Of a stretch of 64,000 nt of DNA, positions 1 through 9,846 are shown in pieces. The stretch lies in the NCBI RefSeq assembly GCF_958298935.1, contig NC_084936.1:1123501-1187500 (forward strand). The letters are read 5' to 3'. The position numbers were made by a program, and so were the translations under genes. The stretch comes from Phragmites australis (lineage: Eukaryota; Streptophyta; Magnoliopsida; Poales; Poaceae). Below the pieces are notes generated by a model. It was not told the origin of the DNA and searched no databases. It was given only the letters and a program-made list of their open reading frames with translations. Within the stretch, counting starts at the first letter, position 1; every line of letters begins with the position of its first letter.

Positions 1-165
1 CAAGTTATTACCCGTCACTAATGACAATATTCACAAATATTTGGCTCAGTTTAGGTAGTAGGATAGTTGTGACCCATCACTTTCATACTCTATAGTCCTA
101 TACAACATAACTTGAATTCCTCAAGAAGAAATAAATCTCGAGTTAAAAGTGTTAATTCTCCGTTG
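1..165. mobile_element. CACTA-like element, left part (interrupted)
   Basis: This short flank holds words such as ACCCGTCACTAATGAC and GTGACCCATCAC. They resemble subterminal repeats that recur beyond the retrotransposon at 15250-15590 (GTGACGGGTAACAG, ATGACCCGTGACG). I infer that one CACTA-type element, starting upstream of the window, was split by the Tat retrotransposon. No coding sequence is seen here. Confidence 0.4.
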
Positions 166-170
166 GATTT
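166..170. repeat. Left target-site duplication of the Tat element
   Basis: GATTT immediately precedes the LTR start (TGTCGG). The same five bases follow the right LTR end (CCGACA) at 14860-14864. Five-base duplications are normal for LTR retrotransposon integration. Confidence 0.9.
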
Positions 171-1407
171 TGTCGGTGTATCAGGAACCGGGGGTCCCCG
201 AATCCCGAGGCCGAGCCAGCCATCCGCCACATGGCGCCATCCGCGGAATCTCTCCTGCAAGATGAGAAAAGATTAAGTCCCGGGAGAAGGCGCTCAGGGC
301 CACAGTTAGTGGTCCCCGAGCACCCCAGTTCCCCGATGATCCGCGGAATCCAAGTACCGGGAAGAAAGTGCTCGGGGAGGTGTACGGTCACCCCCGAGCA
401 CCCTAGTACCCCGATGACCAGAAGAGATAAGTTCCGGGAGAGAGTGCTCGGGACTGCGTGCGGCAGCCCTCGAGCACTCGGTTCCCCGAGGGTCCGTACA
501 AGAGTGCTCGGGAGAGAGTGTTCGGGGATGCGTGCGGCAGCCCCAGAGCACTCGGTTCCCCGAAGTTCCGTACAAGAGTGCTCGGGAGAGAGTGCTCAGG
601 GAGGTGAACAGTACCCCGAGCACTCGGTACCCCGACGACCCCGAAAGGCCCCCGAGGGGCCCGCCGATGAGGTGTCAACCAGTCAAAGGCCCGAGGCCGC
701 ATTTAATGAGCGTGCGTGGCCTGACACCCCCAACTGCTCCCGCCGTGCTCAGTGTCAGTTCCTGCCACGTTCTGGCAGAGAGGCGTGGGGTTATTAATTG
801 CACGGGTCCCGTCCCGTGCTATCCGGCTTGTCTCGAGATAACGTCGTAAGGACCAAGGCGTTCCGTCTGCCGCGCAGCTGTGGCAGGGGAACAAGACAAG
901 GCGGGCACGCCGGTTGCTCTGCGGTTGCCCGGTGAGCCCTCTCCACGGCGCCTGTTGCCAGGGCATTTATGGTGACGGATGACCGGGCGTGCGACGCATT
1001 TTCCACCCCCGGTCACTTCGTCCAGAGGAAATAATGACGCCCTTTCTATTTATGGCGTCTCGGAACTTGGGCCCCCTCCTTCCGTTCGGGGCACGTCGCG
1101 GCCGGCGAATACTTAAGGCAGCCGGCGGCACAGAAGCAAGGGGGCGAAAGAGAATAGGGAGAGGGAGGCAGGAAAAAAGACAAGAGACGAAGAATAGCCA
1201 AACAGAGACCAAGAGCTGACACGAAGAACACAGCGCAAGAGAACACTGTGAGGAAGGCTGAGCCCAGTCTCAGCCAAAGAACAAGGAGCCTCAAGCTCTT
1301 AGATAGACCAACATTCTTGTAACTAGCAACATCCTTGAGGGACTTCCTCAGGACAGTTATAGTATCCATACAGAAGTAGGGTATTACGCCCCCGTGCGGC
1401 CCGAACC
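171..1407 (+). repeat. 5' LTR, truncated at its 3' end
   Basis: Matches 13463-14684 nearly base for base up to GTGCGGCCCGAACC, then the two diverge. The 3' LTR continues for another ~175 bp to CCGACA, but the left copy jumps straight into GC-rich gag-side sequence. The LTR end, primer-binding site and leader are therefore missing. Inside are tandem, self-complementary GCTCGGG/CCCGAGCAC units. One unit in this LTR is ~14 bp longer than in the right LTR. Confidence 0.88.
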
Positions 1408-1715
1408 CGGGCGTCTCTCCGGCGTAGGCTCGCCTTCGGTGAGGCCAGCCCCGGGAGCGCGCTGCTTGCGGCGCACGCTCTCCTCAGGCATCCGCCTGTC
1501 CAGGCGACGGCGGAAACCCCGGAGGGCCACTGGCTCCAAGAAGTCGTTGCCCTGGTCGGCACTGCTCGCCGCGAGGTGCTGGCCGAGAGTTCTCGCGCCA
1601 CCACCGAGCGTGGCGCCGCCAAGATCGGCCCATCGTCGGGTAACGTTCACACAGGCCGGGGAGCCTCCAGGCGGAGCGCCGCCCCCTGGCCGCCTACGGA
1701 GCCCAAGACCTCCGC
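1408..1715 (+). other. Junction and gag-proximal sequence of the Tat element
   Basis: GC-rich sequence after the 5' LTR break. Several overlapping frames are open but none shows a clear gag start. It probably corresponds to the N-terminal part of gag after the deletion that removed the leader. Confidence 0.45.
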
Positions 1716-2719
1716 TTGCGCCTCAACGAGCGGAGGGGCCTCGAAGACGCCCGCGTCACTCTCGAGCGCCAGCGGGAGATCCGGCAGGAGGCTGAAGCTG
1801 AGGACCAGGCCTCCTCTTTGCCGGCCTATGATCGCCGTGGCTCCCCAAATCCCCGGCGTTCACCGCCCAAAAACGCCAACCGCGCCTCAGGGTACGGCAC
1901 CGGCTGCCGTGCCTTTACTAGTGAGCTCCGCCGGGTCAAATGGCCCTCCAAGTTCCTTCCCGAGCTGCCGGAGAAGTACGATGGGTCCATCGACCCCATT
2001 GAGTTCTCCAGATATACACCATCGCTGTCTAGGCGGCTGGTGGCAGCGAAAAGCTGATGACTAATTATTTTCATGTTGCCTTGAGAGGCTCTGCTCGTTC
2101 TTGGCTCATGAACTTACCCCCAGGATCCATTAGCTCCTGGGATGATCTTTGCCACCAGTTCGTGGCTAATTTTCAGAGCACGTTCACGTGCCCCGGCTTG
2201 GAGTGCGACCTCCACGCCGTCAAGCAGCAGGAGGGGGAGATGCTGCGGCGCTTTATTCAGCGCTTCAGCCAGGTCCGTAACACCATCCCGTGGATAACCC
2301 CCCACGCTGTCATCGTTGCTTTCCGACAGGGCGTTCGCGACGAGCGGATGCTCGAGAAGCTAGGTACGCACGAGGTCGAGACCACTGCGGAACTTTTTGC
2401 GCTGGCCGACAAGTGCGCCAAGGCGGCGGAGGCTCGGGCTTGGCACGCTCCGCGCCCCGAGCGCCCCGCCGCCGATCAACCAAGTTCTTCCCGCTCCGAC
2501 AGGCGGGAAAAGAAAAAGAGAAGGAGGCGCGAGGCCGCCCCTGTCGAGCCGGCCCAGGGCCCCGCCCAAAGGCCGGCCCAAGAGCCCGACCGTCGGCAAG
2601 AACACCGGGCGGCCGCCAACAGACAGCCTGCGCCCGCGAGAGCCCCGGCCCGGGCCCCTCCTAGGGCTCCGGCTCCCGCAAGGGCCCCCGCTCTTGCGGG
2701 GCCCGAGCCAAGCAAATAG
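1716..2719 (+). pseudogene. gag: Tat-element gag (frameshifted)
   Basis: Retrotransposon capsid/nucleocapsid precursor. The retrotransposon-gag core is clear from 2057 on (ALRGSARSWLMNLPPGSI, LCHQFVANFQ, FIQRFSQVRNTIP, VIVAFRQGVRDERMLEKL). It is followed by a basic, proline/alanine-rich tail with no CCHC zinc knuckle, ending at a stop at 2717-2719. The upstream part (1716-2057, LPEKYDGSIDPIEF) is in another frame. The frame changes near 2008, and the downstream frame has an amber codon around 2030. The upstream stops at 2052-2057 end the first frame. Normally gag would assemble particles around the element RNA; this copy is broken. Confidence 0.85.
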
Positions 2720-2952
2720 TGCCCAATCCACCAGACCAGATGGCATGACCTCACGGAGTGTCGTACGGTCAAGGGCCTCGTCGAGCAGCGCCAAAGGGAG
2801 CGCGACGAGTCCCGCGGGGGAGGCGACCCTGAGGCCACCCCCGGCAACACAGAGCTCGGATTTCAGGAGCCCGAGCATACCGTCGCCTTCATCGAGGGAG
2901 GCGCCTATACGCCTTCCTCTCGGCGCGGCATCAAGACCATACGGCGCGAGGT

Positions 2953-3606
2953 ATGATCGGCAACCCCGAGCGAAGAGGCCACCAGGCCCCTGAGATGGTC
3001 GGACGCCCCGATCACCCCGCTAGTACTACAGGCGTGGGGCGACTACCCTTGGTAGTGTCCCCCACCATCTGCCATGTAAGGGTCGGCAGGGTGCTGATCG
3101 ACGGGGGCGCAGGCCTCAACCTCCTCTCCAAGGAGGCCTTCGAGAAGCTGCAGGTGCCCTCCAGACGCCTAAAGGCGTCACTTCCGTTCTGCGGGATGAC
3201 ACCCGGGCACTCCCTGCCCCTCGGGCAGGTCGAGCTGCCCGTGACCTTCGGGAGTCGGGATAACTTCCGCACGGAGAACGTCCTCTTCGATGTCGTGGAG
3301 CTCCCCCTCCCCTACAACGCCATCCTCGGGCGTCCGGCGCTTGCTAAGTTCATGATGGCTGCGCACTATGCGTATCTCACGGTCAAGATGCCGGGCCCAT
3401 CAGGCCCCATTTCCGTGACCGCCGACTCCGACGGTGCCGTCTCCTACGCCGAGCAATCATACCTGGCCTTGGTCTCAGCTCAGGCCGAGGTCGAAGGCTG
3501 CCAAGGGGGCCCGGGACCCTCTTCATCCAAACCCCGACTCACCGCCGACACCTCCGTTCCTACGAAGGAGGTCGTGGTGGGCGAAGACGCCTCCCAGGTC
3601 ATCTGA
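2953..3606 (+). pseudogene. Tat-element aspartic protease region
   Basis: Retropepsin-like domain, needed to cut gag-pol. The active-site stretch LIDGGAGLNLL lies at about 3094-3126, with D-G-G in place of the viral D-T/S-G, as is usual in this lineage. A second hydrophobic strand YNAILGRPAL lies near 3312. The reading frame runs on into RT without a gap but is cut by TGA at 3604-3606 and TAG about 27 bases later. Between gag and this domain (2720-2952) the frame is unclear. Confidence 0.8.
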
Positions 3607-5801
3607 ATCGGCGGTGACTTGGACGGCAAATAGGAAAGCGCGCTCGTCACCTTCCTCCGGGCTAACGCCGACGTGTTTGCATGGCAGCCGTCCGACATGC
3701 TCGGGATCCCTAGGGAGGTGATTGAGCACCACTTGGCTGTGCGCCCGGACACACGCCCGGTGAAGCAGAAGGTCCGGCGGCAGGCGCCTGAGCGCCAGGA
3801 ATTCATCCGGGAGCAAGTCAGCAAGCTCCTTGACGCCGGATTTATCCGAGAAGTCCTCCACCCCGAGTGGCTGGCGAACCCAGTTATCGTCCCGAAGGCC
3901 AACGGCAAGCTCCGCATGTGTGTGGACTACACCGATCTAAACAAGGCTTGCCCAAAAGATCCTTTTCCTTTGCCCCGCATAGATTAAATTGTAGATGCAA
4001 CCGCGGGATGTGATCTTTTGTGTTTTTTAATGCAAACTCTGGTTATCACCAGATTCGCATGGCCGTAGAGGATGAAGAAAAAACTGCTTTCACCACCCCG
4101 GTGGGGACTTATTGTTATATGTCGATGCCTTTTGGTTTGCGCAACGCTGGGTCTTCTTTCCAGCGCGCTATCCGCATCACCCTTGATTCGCAGGTTGGCC
4201 GCAACGTCGAGGCCTACATCGACGATCTCGTGGTCAAGTCCCGAGACCGTGCCACCCTACTCGAAGACCTTGCCGAGACTTTCAACAGTCTCCGCACTAC
4301 CCGCCTAAAGCTCAACCCCGAGAAGTGTGTCTTTGGGGTACCCGCGGGCAAGCTCCTCGGTTTCTTGGTTTCCAGCCGAGGAATCGAGGCCAATCCAGAG
4401 AAGATCCGGGCCATCGAGCAGATGCGACCCCCGGCTCGGCTCAAGGAGGTTCAGCGTCTCGCCGGCTGCATGGCGGCCCTCAGGCGCTTCATCTCCAAAC
4501 TTGGAGAATGGGGGCTCCCCCTCTTCAAGCTTCTGAAGAAGACTGGTCGTTTCGACTGGACGCCGGAGGCCGAGCAGGCCTTCCGTGATCTGAAGAAGTA
4601 TCTCACCTCACCACCCGTGCTGGTGGCCCCGTCCGAAGGCGAGCCACTGCTACTCTACGTATCGGCCACCCCTCAGGTTGTAAGCATGGTGCTGGTGGTG
4701 GAGCGCGATGAGTGCACGGGGTCAGGTGCTGGGTCCCAGCTCCCGGCCGCCCCCGAGCACTACCCAGTCCTCGCGGCTCCCCCCGAGCAAGGGGTTGAGC
4801 CTGAGCACTTGGCTCCTCCTGAGCAGGGGGTTGAGCACGAGCACTTAACTCCTCCCGAGCAGGGAGTCGAGTCCGAGCACTTGGCTCTCCCCGGCCAGGG
4901 AGTAGAGCCCGAGCACCCGGTCAGCCCCGACCACGTCGCCAAGCCTGGGGGCTGTAGTAGGCCCTCGGGCGAGGCCGCAATCCGGTCCCACCGGGTACAG
5001 CGACTGGTGTACTTCATCAGCGAAGTCCTCCGGGAGGCAAAAACAAGGTACCCTCAAGCTCAGAAGCTGCTCTACGCAGTGCTTATCGCTTCCCGGAAGC
5101 TGCGCCACTATTTCCAAGCGCACAAGGTCTCGGTGGTTACCACGTACCCACTGGGGCCCATCCTCCAGAACCGAGAAGGCACTGGGCGTGTAGTCAAGTG
5201 GGCGGTGGATCTCGCGGAGTTCGACCTGCACTTTGTCAGCCGCCAGGCAATCAAAAGCCAGGCACTCTCTGACTTCGTGGCAGAGTGGACGCCCGTCCCT
5301 GAGGTCGTCCAAGAAGAGATCTCTACATATCCCGGGCACAATGCGCCCGGGTACTGGATCATGCATTTCGACGGTTCCCTCTCGGTGAAAGGCGCGGGGG
5401 CCAGAGTGGTTCTCACCTCCCCAACGGGTGAAGAACTCCGGTACGTCGTGCAGCTGCAGTTCCGCGCATCCAACAACATGGCGGAATATGAGGGTCTCAT
5501 CCCTGGCCTCCGGGCCGCGGTGGGTCTTGGGATTCGTCGCCTCTTGGTCAAGGGAGACTCCCAGCTGGTGGTCAACCAAGTATCTAAAGAGTACCAGTGC
5601 ACGGATCCTCAAATGGCGGCGTACGTGGCGACGGTAAGGAAGCTGGAGAAGCGCTTCGACGGCCTGGAGCTGCGGTACATCCCGCGCCGTGACAACGCTC
5701 TGGTCGACGACCTCTCCCGCCTGGCCTCCTCCCGTGCGCGCGTCCCTGCCAGAGTCTTTGAAGAAAAACTCACACGGTCTTCCGTCCTGCCTGCCGAATA
5801 G
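3607..5801 (+). pseudogene. pol: Tat-element reverse transcriptase / RNase H
   Basis: Reverse transcriptase then RNase H. RT blocks: VDYTDLNKACPKDPFPLPRID just before a TAA at 3985-3987, [37 protein letters not shown], and the catalytic YIDD at 4215-4226. A one-base deletion near 4027 shifts the frame, and the rest is open to 5801. RNase H residues are visible: HFDGS (about 5367), [15 protein letters not shown] and [10 protein letters not shown]. An in-frame TAG at 5799-5801 separates this from integrase, which is in the same frame. The RT/RNase H connection carries an unusual tandem insert (4776-4919). Confidence 0.92.
4776..4919 (+). repeat. Four 36-bp in-frame tandem repeats inside pol
   Basis: Four units of 36 bp encode about [12 protein letters not shown] each and keep the pol frame. 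They sit between the RT thumb/connection (MVLVVERDE) and the segment [13 protein letters not shown], where related elements have only a short linker. The DNA word CCCGAGCAC in the units is also the repeated word of this element's LTR. Proline/glutamate-rich flanking sequence extends the insert to about 4715-4985. Confidence 0.85.
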
Positions 5802-7160
5802 GACGAAGGGGAAACCTCAAACTCAATTCAGGGGACCCCGGCGGCGCCCTCAGTGGGAAGCCCCGTCAGGGTGCCGCCGTCCGGCGAGTGCACTGCACTT
5901 GCTGAATGTTCTCAAGATGCCTCGTGGATGGACGACATCCGAGGGTACTTGAAGGAAAAGTCCCTTCCCGAAGATGAGGCGTCTGCCGAAAGAGTTGCTC
6001 GGCAGTCCAAACGCTATGCCATAGTAGTTGGGGATCTCTACCGGCGTAGCGCAGGCGGTGTTCTCCTGAAATGCATCTCTCGGGCAGAAGGCGGTGAGCT
6101 TCTCACTGAGATCCACGAGGGCGAGTGCGGTGGTCATGCATCGTTCCGCACGCTGGTCGGGAAGGCCTTGCGGCAAGGTTTCTACTGGCCTACAGCTCTC
6201 CAGGATGCTTCCGAGCTGGTCCGGCACTGCAGAGTGTGCCAGTTCCATGCAAAGCAGATTCACCAGCCATCTCAGGCTCTTCACACCATCCCTCTGTCGT
6301 GGCCTTTCGCGGTCTGGGGGCTGGACATTCTGAGTCCATTCCCCCGAGCAATCGGGGGCTATGAGTACCTCTACGTCGCCATCGATAAGTTCACCAAGTG
6401 GCCGGAGGCGGTCCCAGTCATCAAGGTGACCAAGAACACGGCGCTCCAGTTCATCTGCGGCATCACCAGTCGCTTTGGTGTCCTGAACCGGATCATCACC
6501 GACAACGGCACTCAGTTCACAAGTGCCCTGTTCGGGGACTACTGCGAAGATCTCGGCATCAAGCTCTGCTTCGCCTCCGTCGCTCATCCTCGGAGTAACG
6601 GGCAGGTTGAGCGCGCCAACGCGGAGATACTGAAGGGGCTCAAAACCCGGACCTACGACGTGCTCGCAAAGCACGGGAAAGGGTGGGTCGACGAGCTGCC
6701 CGCCGTGCTATGGGCCAACCGGACCACGCCGAGTCGCGCTACCGGGGAGACTCCTTTCTTTCTCGTGTACGGCGCTGAGGCGGTCCTCCCCTCCGAGCTC
6801 ACTCTAGGCTCCCCTTGGGTGCATGCCTACTCTGAAGGCGAGCAGGAGCAGCAGAGGCGCGACGACGTCGATTACTTGGAAGAGCGCCGGCGGCGTGCCG
6901 CCGTCCGAGTAGCCTGCTACCAGCAAAGCCTGCGGCGCTACCACCAGCGCCATGTCCGGGCCCGGTCTCTCGAGGTGGGGGATCTAGTTCTCCGACACGT
7001 CCAGTCGCGCGAAGGAAGGAATAAGCTGTCCCCTATGTGGGAAGGTCCCTTTACCGTGATCGGTGTCCCGCGAGAAGGTTCTTTCCGGTTGGCGGCAGAG
7101 GATGGGCAGCCGCTCCCCAACCCGTGGAACATCGAGCACCTGCGCAAGTTCTTCCCGTAG
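5802..7160 (+). pseudogene. int: Tat-element integrase
   Basis: Integrase inserts the element cDNA into the host genome. Open frame 5853-7160. Taking the first ATG (5853) as residue 1: zinc-binding His88, His95, Cys126 and Cys129; catalytic core D158 (WGLDILSPF), D217 (ITDNGTQFTS) and E253 (NGQVERANAE), a perfect D-D-35-E. The C-terminal GPF module (MWEGPFTVIG) ends in EHLRKFFP. There is no chromodomain. This is the best preserved ORF of the element, but it depends on upstream pol, which is separated by the TAG at 5799-5801. Confidence 0.93.
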
Positions 7161-7892
7161 ATGGCTATGCTCGCGGCTCAGGTCAAGCAGGCTGGGGGCT
7201 CCACCCCCCCCCCCCCCCCCGCCCGCCCGCCCAAGTTGACCGGGGGCTACCACTAACTGGGTAAGTCACCCAACCTTGTAAAAAAAATTGTCAATACAGT
7301 ATGTATATCAATGTGTAATCGTATGTCAATTTCGTTTTTCTGGATTCCATATGTTTAATCTGTCTGGTGAGGTGCTCGATTGTGCGAGAAAAGTTCGCTC
7401 TCTCATTTTCCCCGCTGACAAAAGAATCCCGATCAGTATGCGCGCGGGCAGTTGTCGCTGACTTACGTCTGTCATGGTAGGCTGTGGTGTTCGGTGTCGT
7501 GGCAGGCTCCCGGGTACTACCGAGTCCCTGGGGTTCTCGGGTAATCCTGTCGCTCGAGCTGCTCGAGTAGTCCGGAGCCTAGGCCCCAGGGGCGGGCTGT
7601 CGGTGCTTGGTCTGGTCTGTCATACCCGGGCGCCACCGAACCACAGGACCTCTGGGTTATGCCTCTGTCGCTCTTGTCCACCAATCTGGATATTTGAGAG
7701 GTCTCGGGTCGAAAACGAGAGCAGTCTATAACGAGTACCGCACTAACAGAGCGCACCAAGCAAATAATTTCTCTATTTTTTCTCAAGTCACAGATCGACA
7801 ATCAAAAGCAAAAGTAGCTCGACCGCGAGGGCCTCAGTGCCTAGGTCGCTGCTCGGCCCTCAGGGTCCTCGGGTGGTCCTACCGCTCAGGCT
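7161..7892 (+). other. Post-integrase spacer and possible foreign LTR tail
   Basis: Starts with a C-rich run (about 7203-7232, near-homopolymer C then CCCG repeats) and a GGGGGCTACC tract. AT-richer DNA without long ORFs follows. The last part, ending ...CCGCTCAGGCT just before a primer-binding site, could be the 3' end of a foreign LTR. I could not define an LTR start or a target duplication. Confidence 0.4.
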
Positions 7893-7904
7893 TGGTATCA
7901 GAGC
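7893..7904 (+). promoter_or_regulatory. Primer-binding site for initiator tRNA-Met (foreign element)
   Basis: TGGTATCAGAGC is the canonical sequence complementary to the 3' end of plant initiator Met-tRNA, normally found right after a 5' LTR. Here it lies 7.7 kb inside the Tat element and belongs to the second gypsy block, not to the Tat element's own (deleted) leader. Confidence 0.85.
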
Positions 7905-8664
7905 TCATTTTAATTTAGTAGCCTAAACCTAATTAGTGCGTTGTTTAGCAAGTCGACAACTCCACCTAAACAACCCACAATTTATGTTTATGCCTCTTCA
8001 TGTTTAATATGTATTAAACTGCTATCGTTTATGCCCCTAAGTTAAAATGCGTATTATGAGTGGCATTTATATGTCTTATACCACATTGTTTCGCTTTCGA
8101 CCCTGCATTGATTCATGTTGAGCATTGCATCTTCGGCTTTGCATCGTCGGAAGGTAAGGTACGACGCTCGGTGGCGGTTAATCACCGAGGGCTCAGCCGG
8201 ATGCGAGGCAGGGACCCGGCGTGTTCCGTACGGCGATCCGTACGGGAAGTGAATACGCTAGCGATAGCGTATGAACATCCACCATGTGATGGGAGACATG
8301 GTCGTCTACTCATGTGGCGATTACACGAGATGTCCCGTAGGGTCTACGGGAAGTGAATACGTCGTTGTCGACGTATGGATTGTCGCTTGTACGGCATGTG
8401 GTACAAGGGTCGTTCGCGCTCTTACCCTTTCTAGCGCGAAGGATACGTTCTGGATGTTATATACTGCCTGTGATTTTGATGCTTGCAGGTGCGGTTCTTA
8501 TTTTGAGAAAGAAGCGGTAGCTAGGTTCGAGCATGCATCATTTCATGGCATTCATGCATGCATTCATACTTGTTCATGTATTACGGGATTCTAACAGTAT
8601 ATCCGGCGAATGCATTGTGCTAAGTCGGAATTTGACGTTTCCCCCTTTTGTTTTACATTTCAGA
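7905..8664 (+). other. Leader (untranslated) region of the embedded gypsy block
   Basis: About 760 bp between the primer-binding site and the gag start, with no convincing ORF. It includes a donor-like GAAGGTAAGG near 8150 and an acceptor-like TTTTACATTTCAG just before the gag ATG, so the leader RNA may have been spliced. That is inference only. Confidence 0.45.
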
Positions 8665-9846
8665 ATGGTTGTCACTCGGCATGGTGGGGAGGTTCCGGAG
8701 GGTTCCGGTCAGAACAACCCTCCTCCATCGCCAACCATGGCGGATGTGCTCATGCAGATCGAGCAGAACCGCCAAGCGAATCACGCTCTCCTCCAGACGA
8801 ACCAAGCGCTCCTGAGGCTCTCGTGCGCAACGCGGCTCCTCATGGAGGAGGTGGGGCCGTGCGCCGAGACGACTTCTCGGACTTTTTGCGGACTCAGCCG
8901 CCGGTCTTCTCGCGAGCTGAGGATCCTTTGGATGCTGATCACTGGCTCCGGACGATCGAGCAGAAGCTCGCCCTTCTTCGCTGTGAGGATCACAAGAAGG
9001 CGCTCTTCGCCGCCCATCAACTTCAGGGCCCGGCGGGTGCGTGGTGGTCCGGCTTTCTAGCCATGCACCCCGCCGATCACCGCGTGTCTTGGGCGGAGTT
9101 TCGTGAGGCCTTCCGCTCGTTTCACATATCGAGTGGCCTCATGGAGGCTAAGAGGCGGGAGTTTGAGGACCTCAAGCAAGGAGGTCGGGCGGTGATGGAG
9201 TACGTGCAGGTGTTCAACCACCTTCCACAATACGCTACCGAGGAGGTCAGCACGGATGCGCGCAAGCAGCGCCGCTTCGTGAATGGCCTGAACTCGAAGA
9301 TGCAGGACCGGTTGTCCGCGCATAAGTTCATCGACTTCAACGAGTTGGTGAGCACGTCGATCACGGTGGAGCTCAACTATAAGAGCCACCAAGAGGAGAA
9401 GAGGCGGAAGAGGGGTTCCTCGTCTTCCGTGGGCGGGAGCTCGCAGCACGCCCGGACTGAGAGTCAGCCTCCACAGTCTCAGGTGCCGTCGGCTGGCTAC
9501 CCACGACCGATGTGGTTTGTACCACGTCCTACATTCCTCGCTCCACAGGGGCAGGCTGCACGACCAGCCGGCTCCCAAGTGAGCGTGACCGGTGGCTCAG
9601 GCGGTCCGTGCTTCAACTGCGGCCGCGTCGGCCATTTCTCGAGGGAGTGCCCGTATCCGAGGCCGGGAGCCGCGGTGAGTGCCCCGCGACCACCGCTGGC
9701 TCAGTCAGCACCGCAGTCTTCGCAGGCGACTCACGTTCCCAAGCGTGTTCGAGCTCGCCAATACTACCGCCGACGAGGATCAGGAGGGTGACACCGTCCT
9801 GATGGGTACGTTGGATATGAGTTTCAACTCTGACATCTTTTCTGCA
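8665..9846 (+). pseudogene. gag: Embedded chromovirus-like gag (frameshifted, cut short)
   Basis: Starts MVVTRHGGEVPEGSGQNN. After about 50 codons the frame shifts near 8815 and the rest (PPVFSRAEDPLDADHWLRT, LQGPAGAWWSGFLAMHP, EFREAFRSFHIS) continues to the stop at 9789-9791. A CCHC zinc knuckle (CFNCGRVGHFSREC) lies at 9609-9650. This is a gag of the chromovirus (Tekay/Del-like) type and differs from the Tat gag at 2057, which lacks a knuckle. Its protease side fades out around 9800-9846, where the antisense gene of the Tat element begins. No pol follows. Confidence 0.85.

Noticed and set aside
231..797. Open frames of 100-190 codons on both strands of the 5' LTR (and 13459-14127 in the 3' LTR)
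   Set aside because: They lie wholly inside LTR tandem units, are Arg/Pro/Ser-rich, overlap each other on both strands and differ between the two LTRs by indels. They arise from GC-rich repeats.
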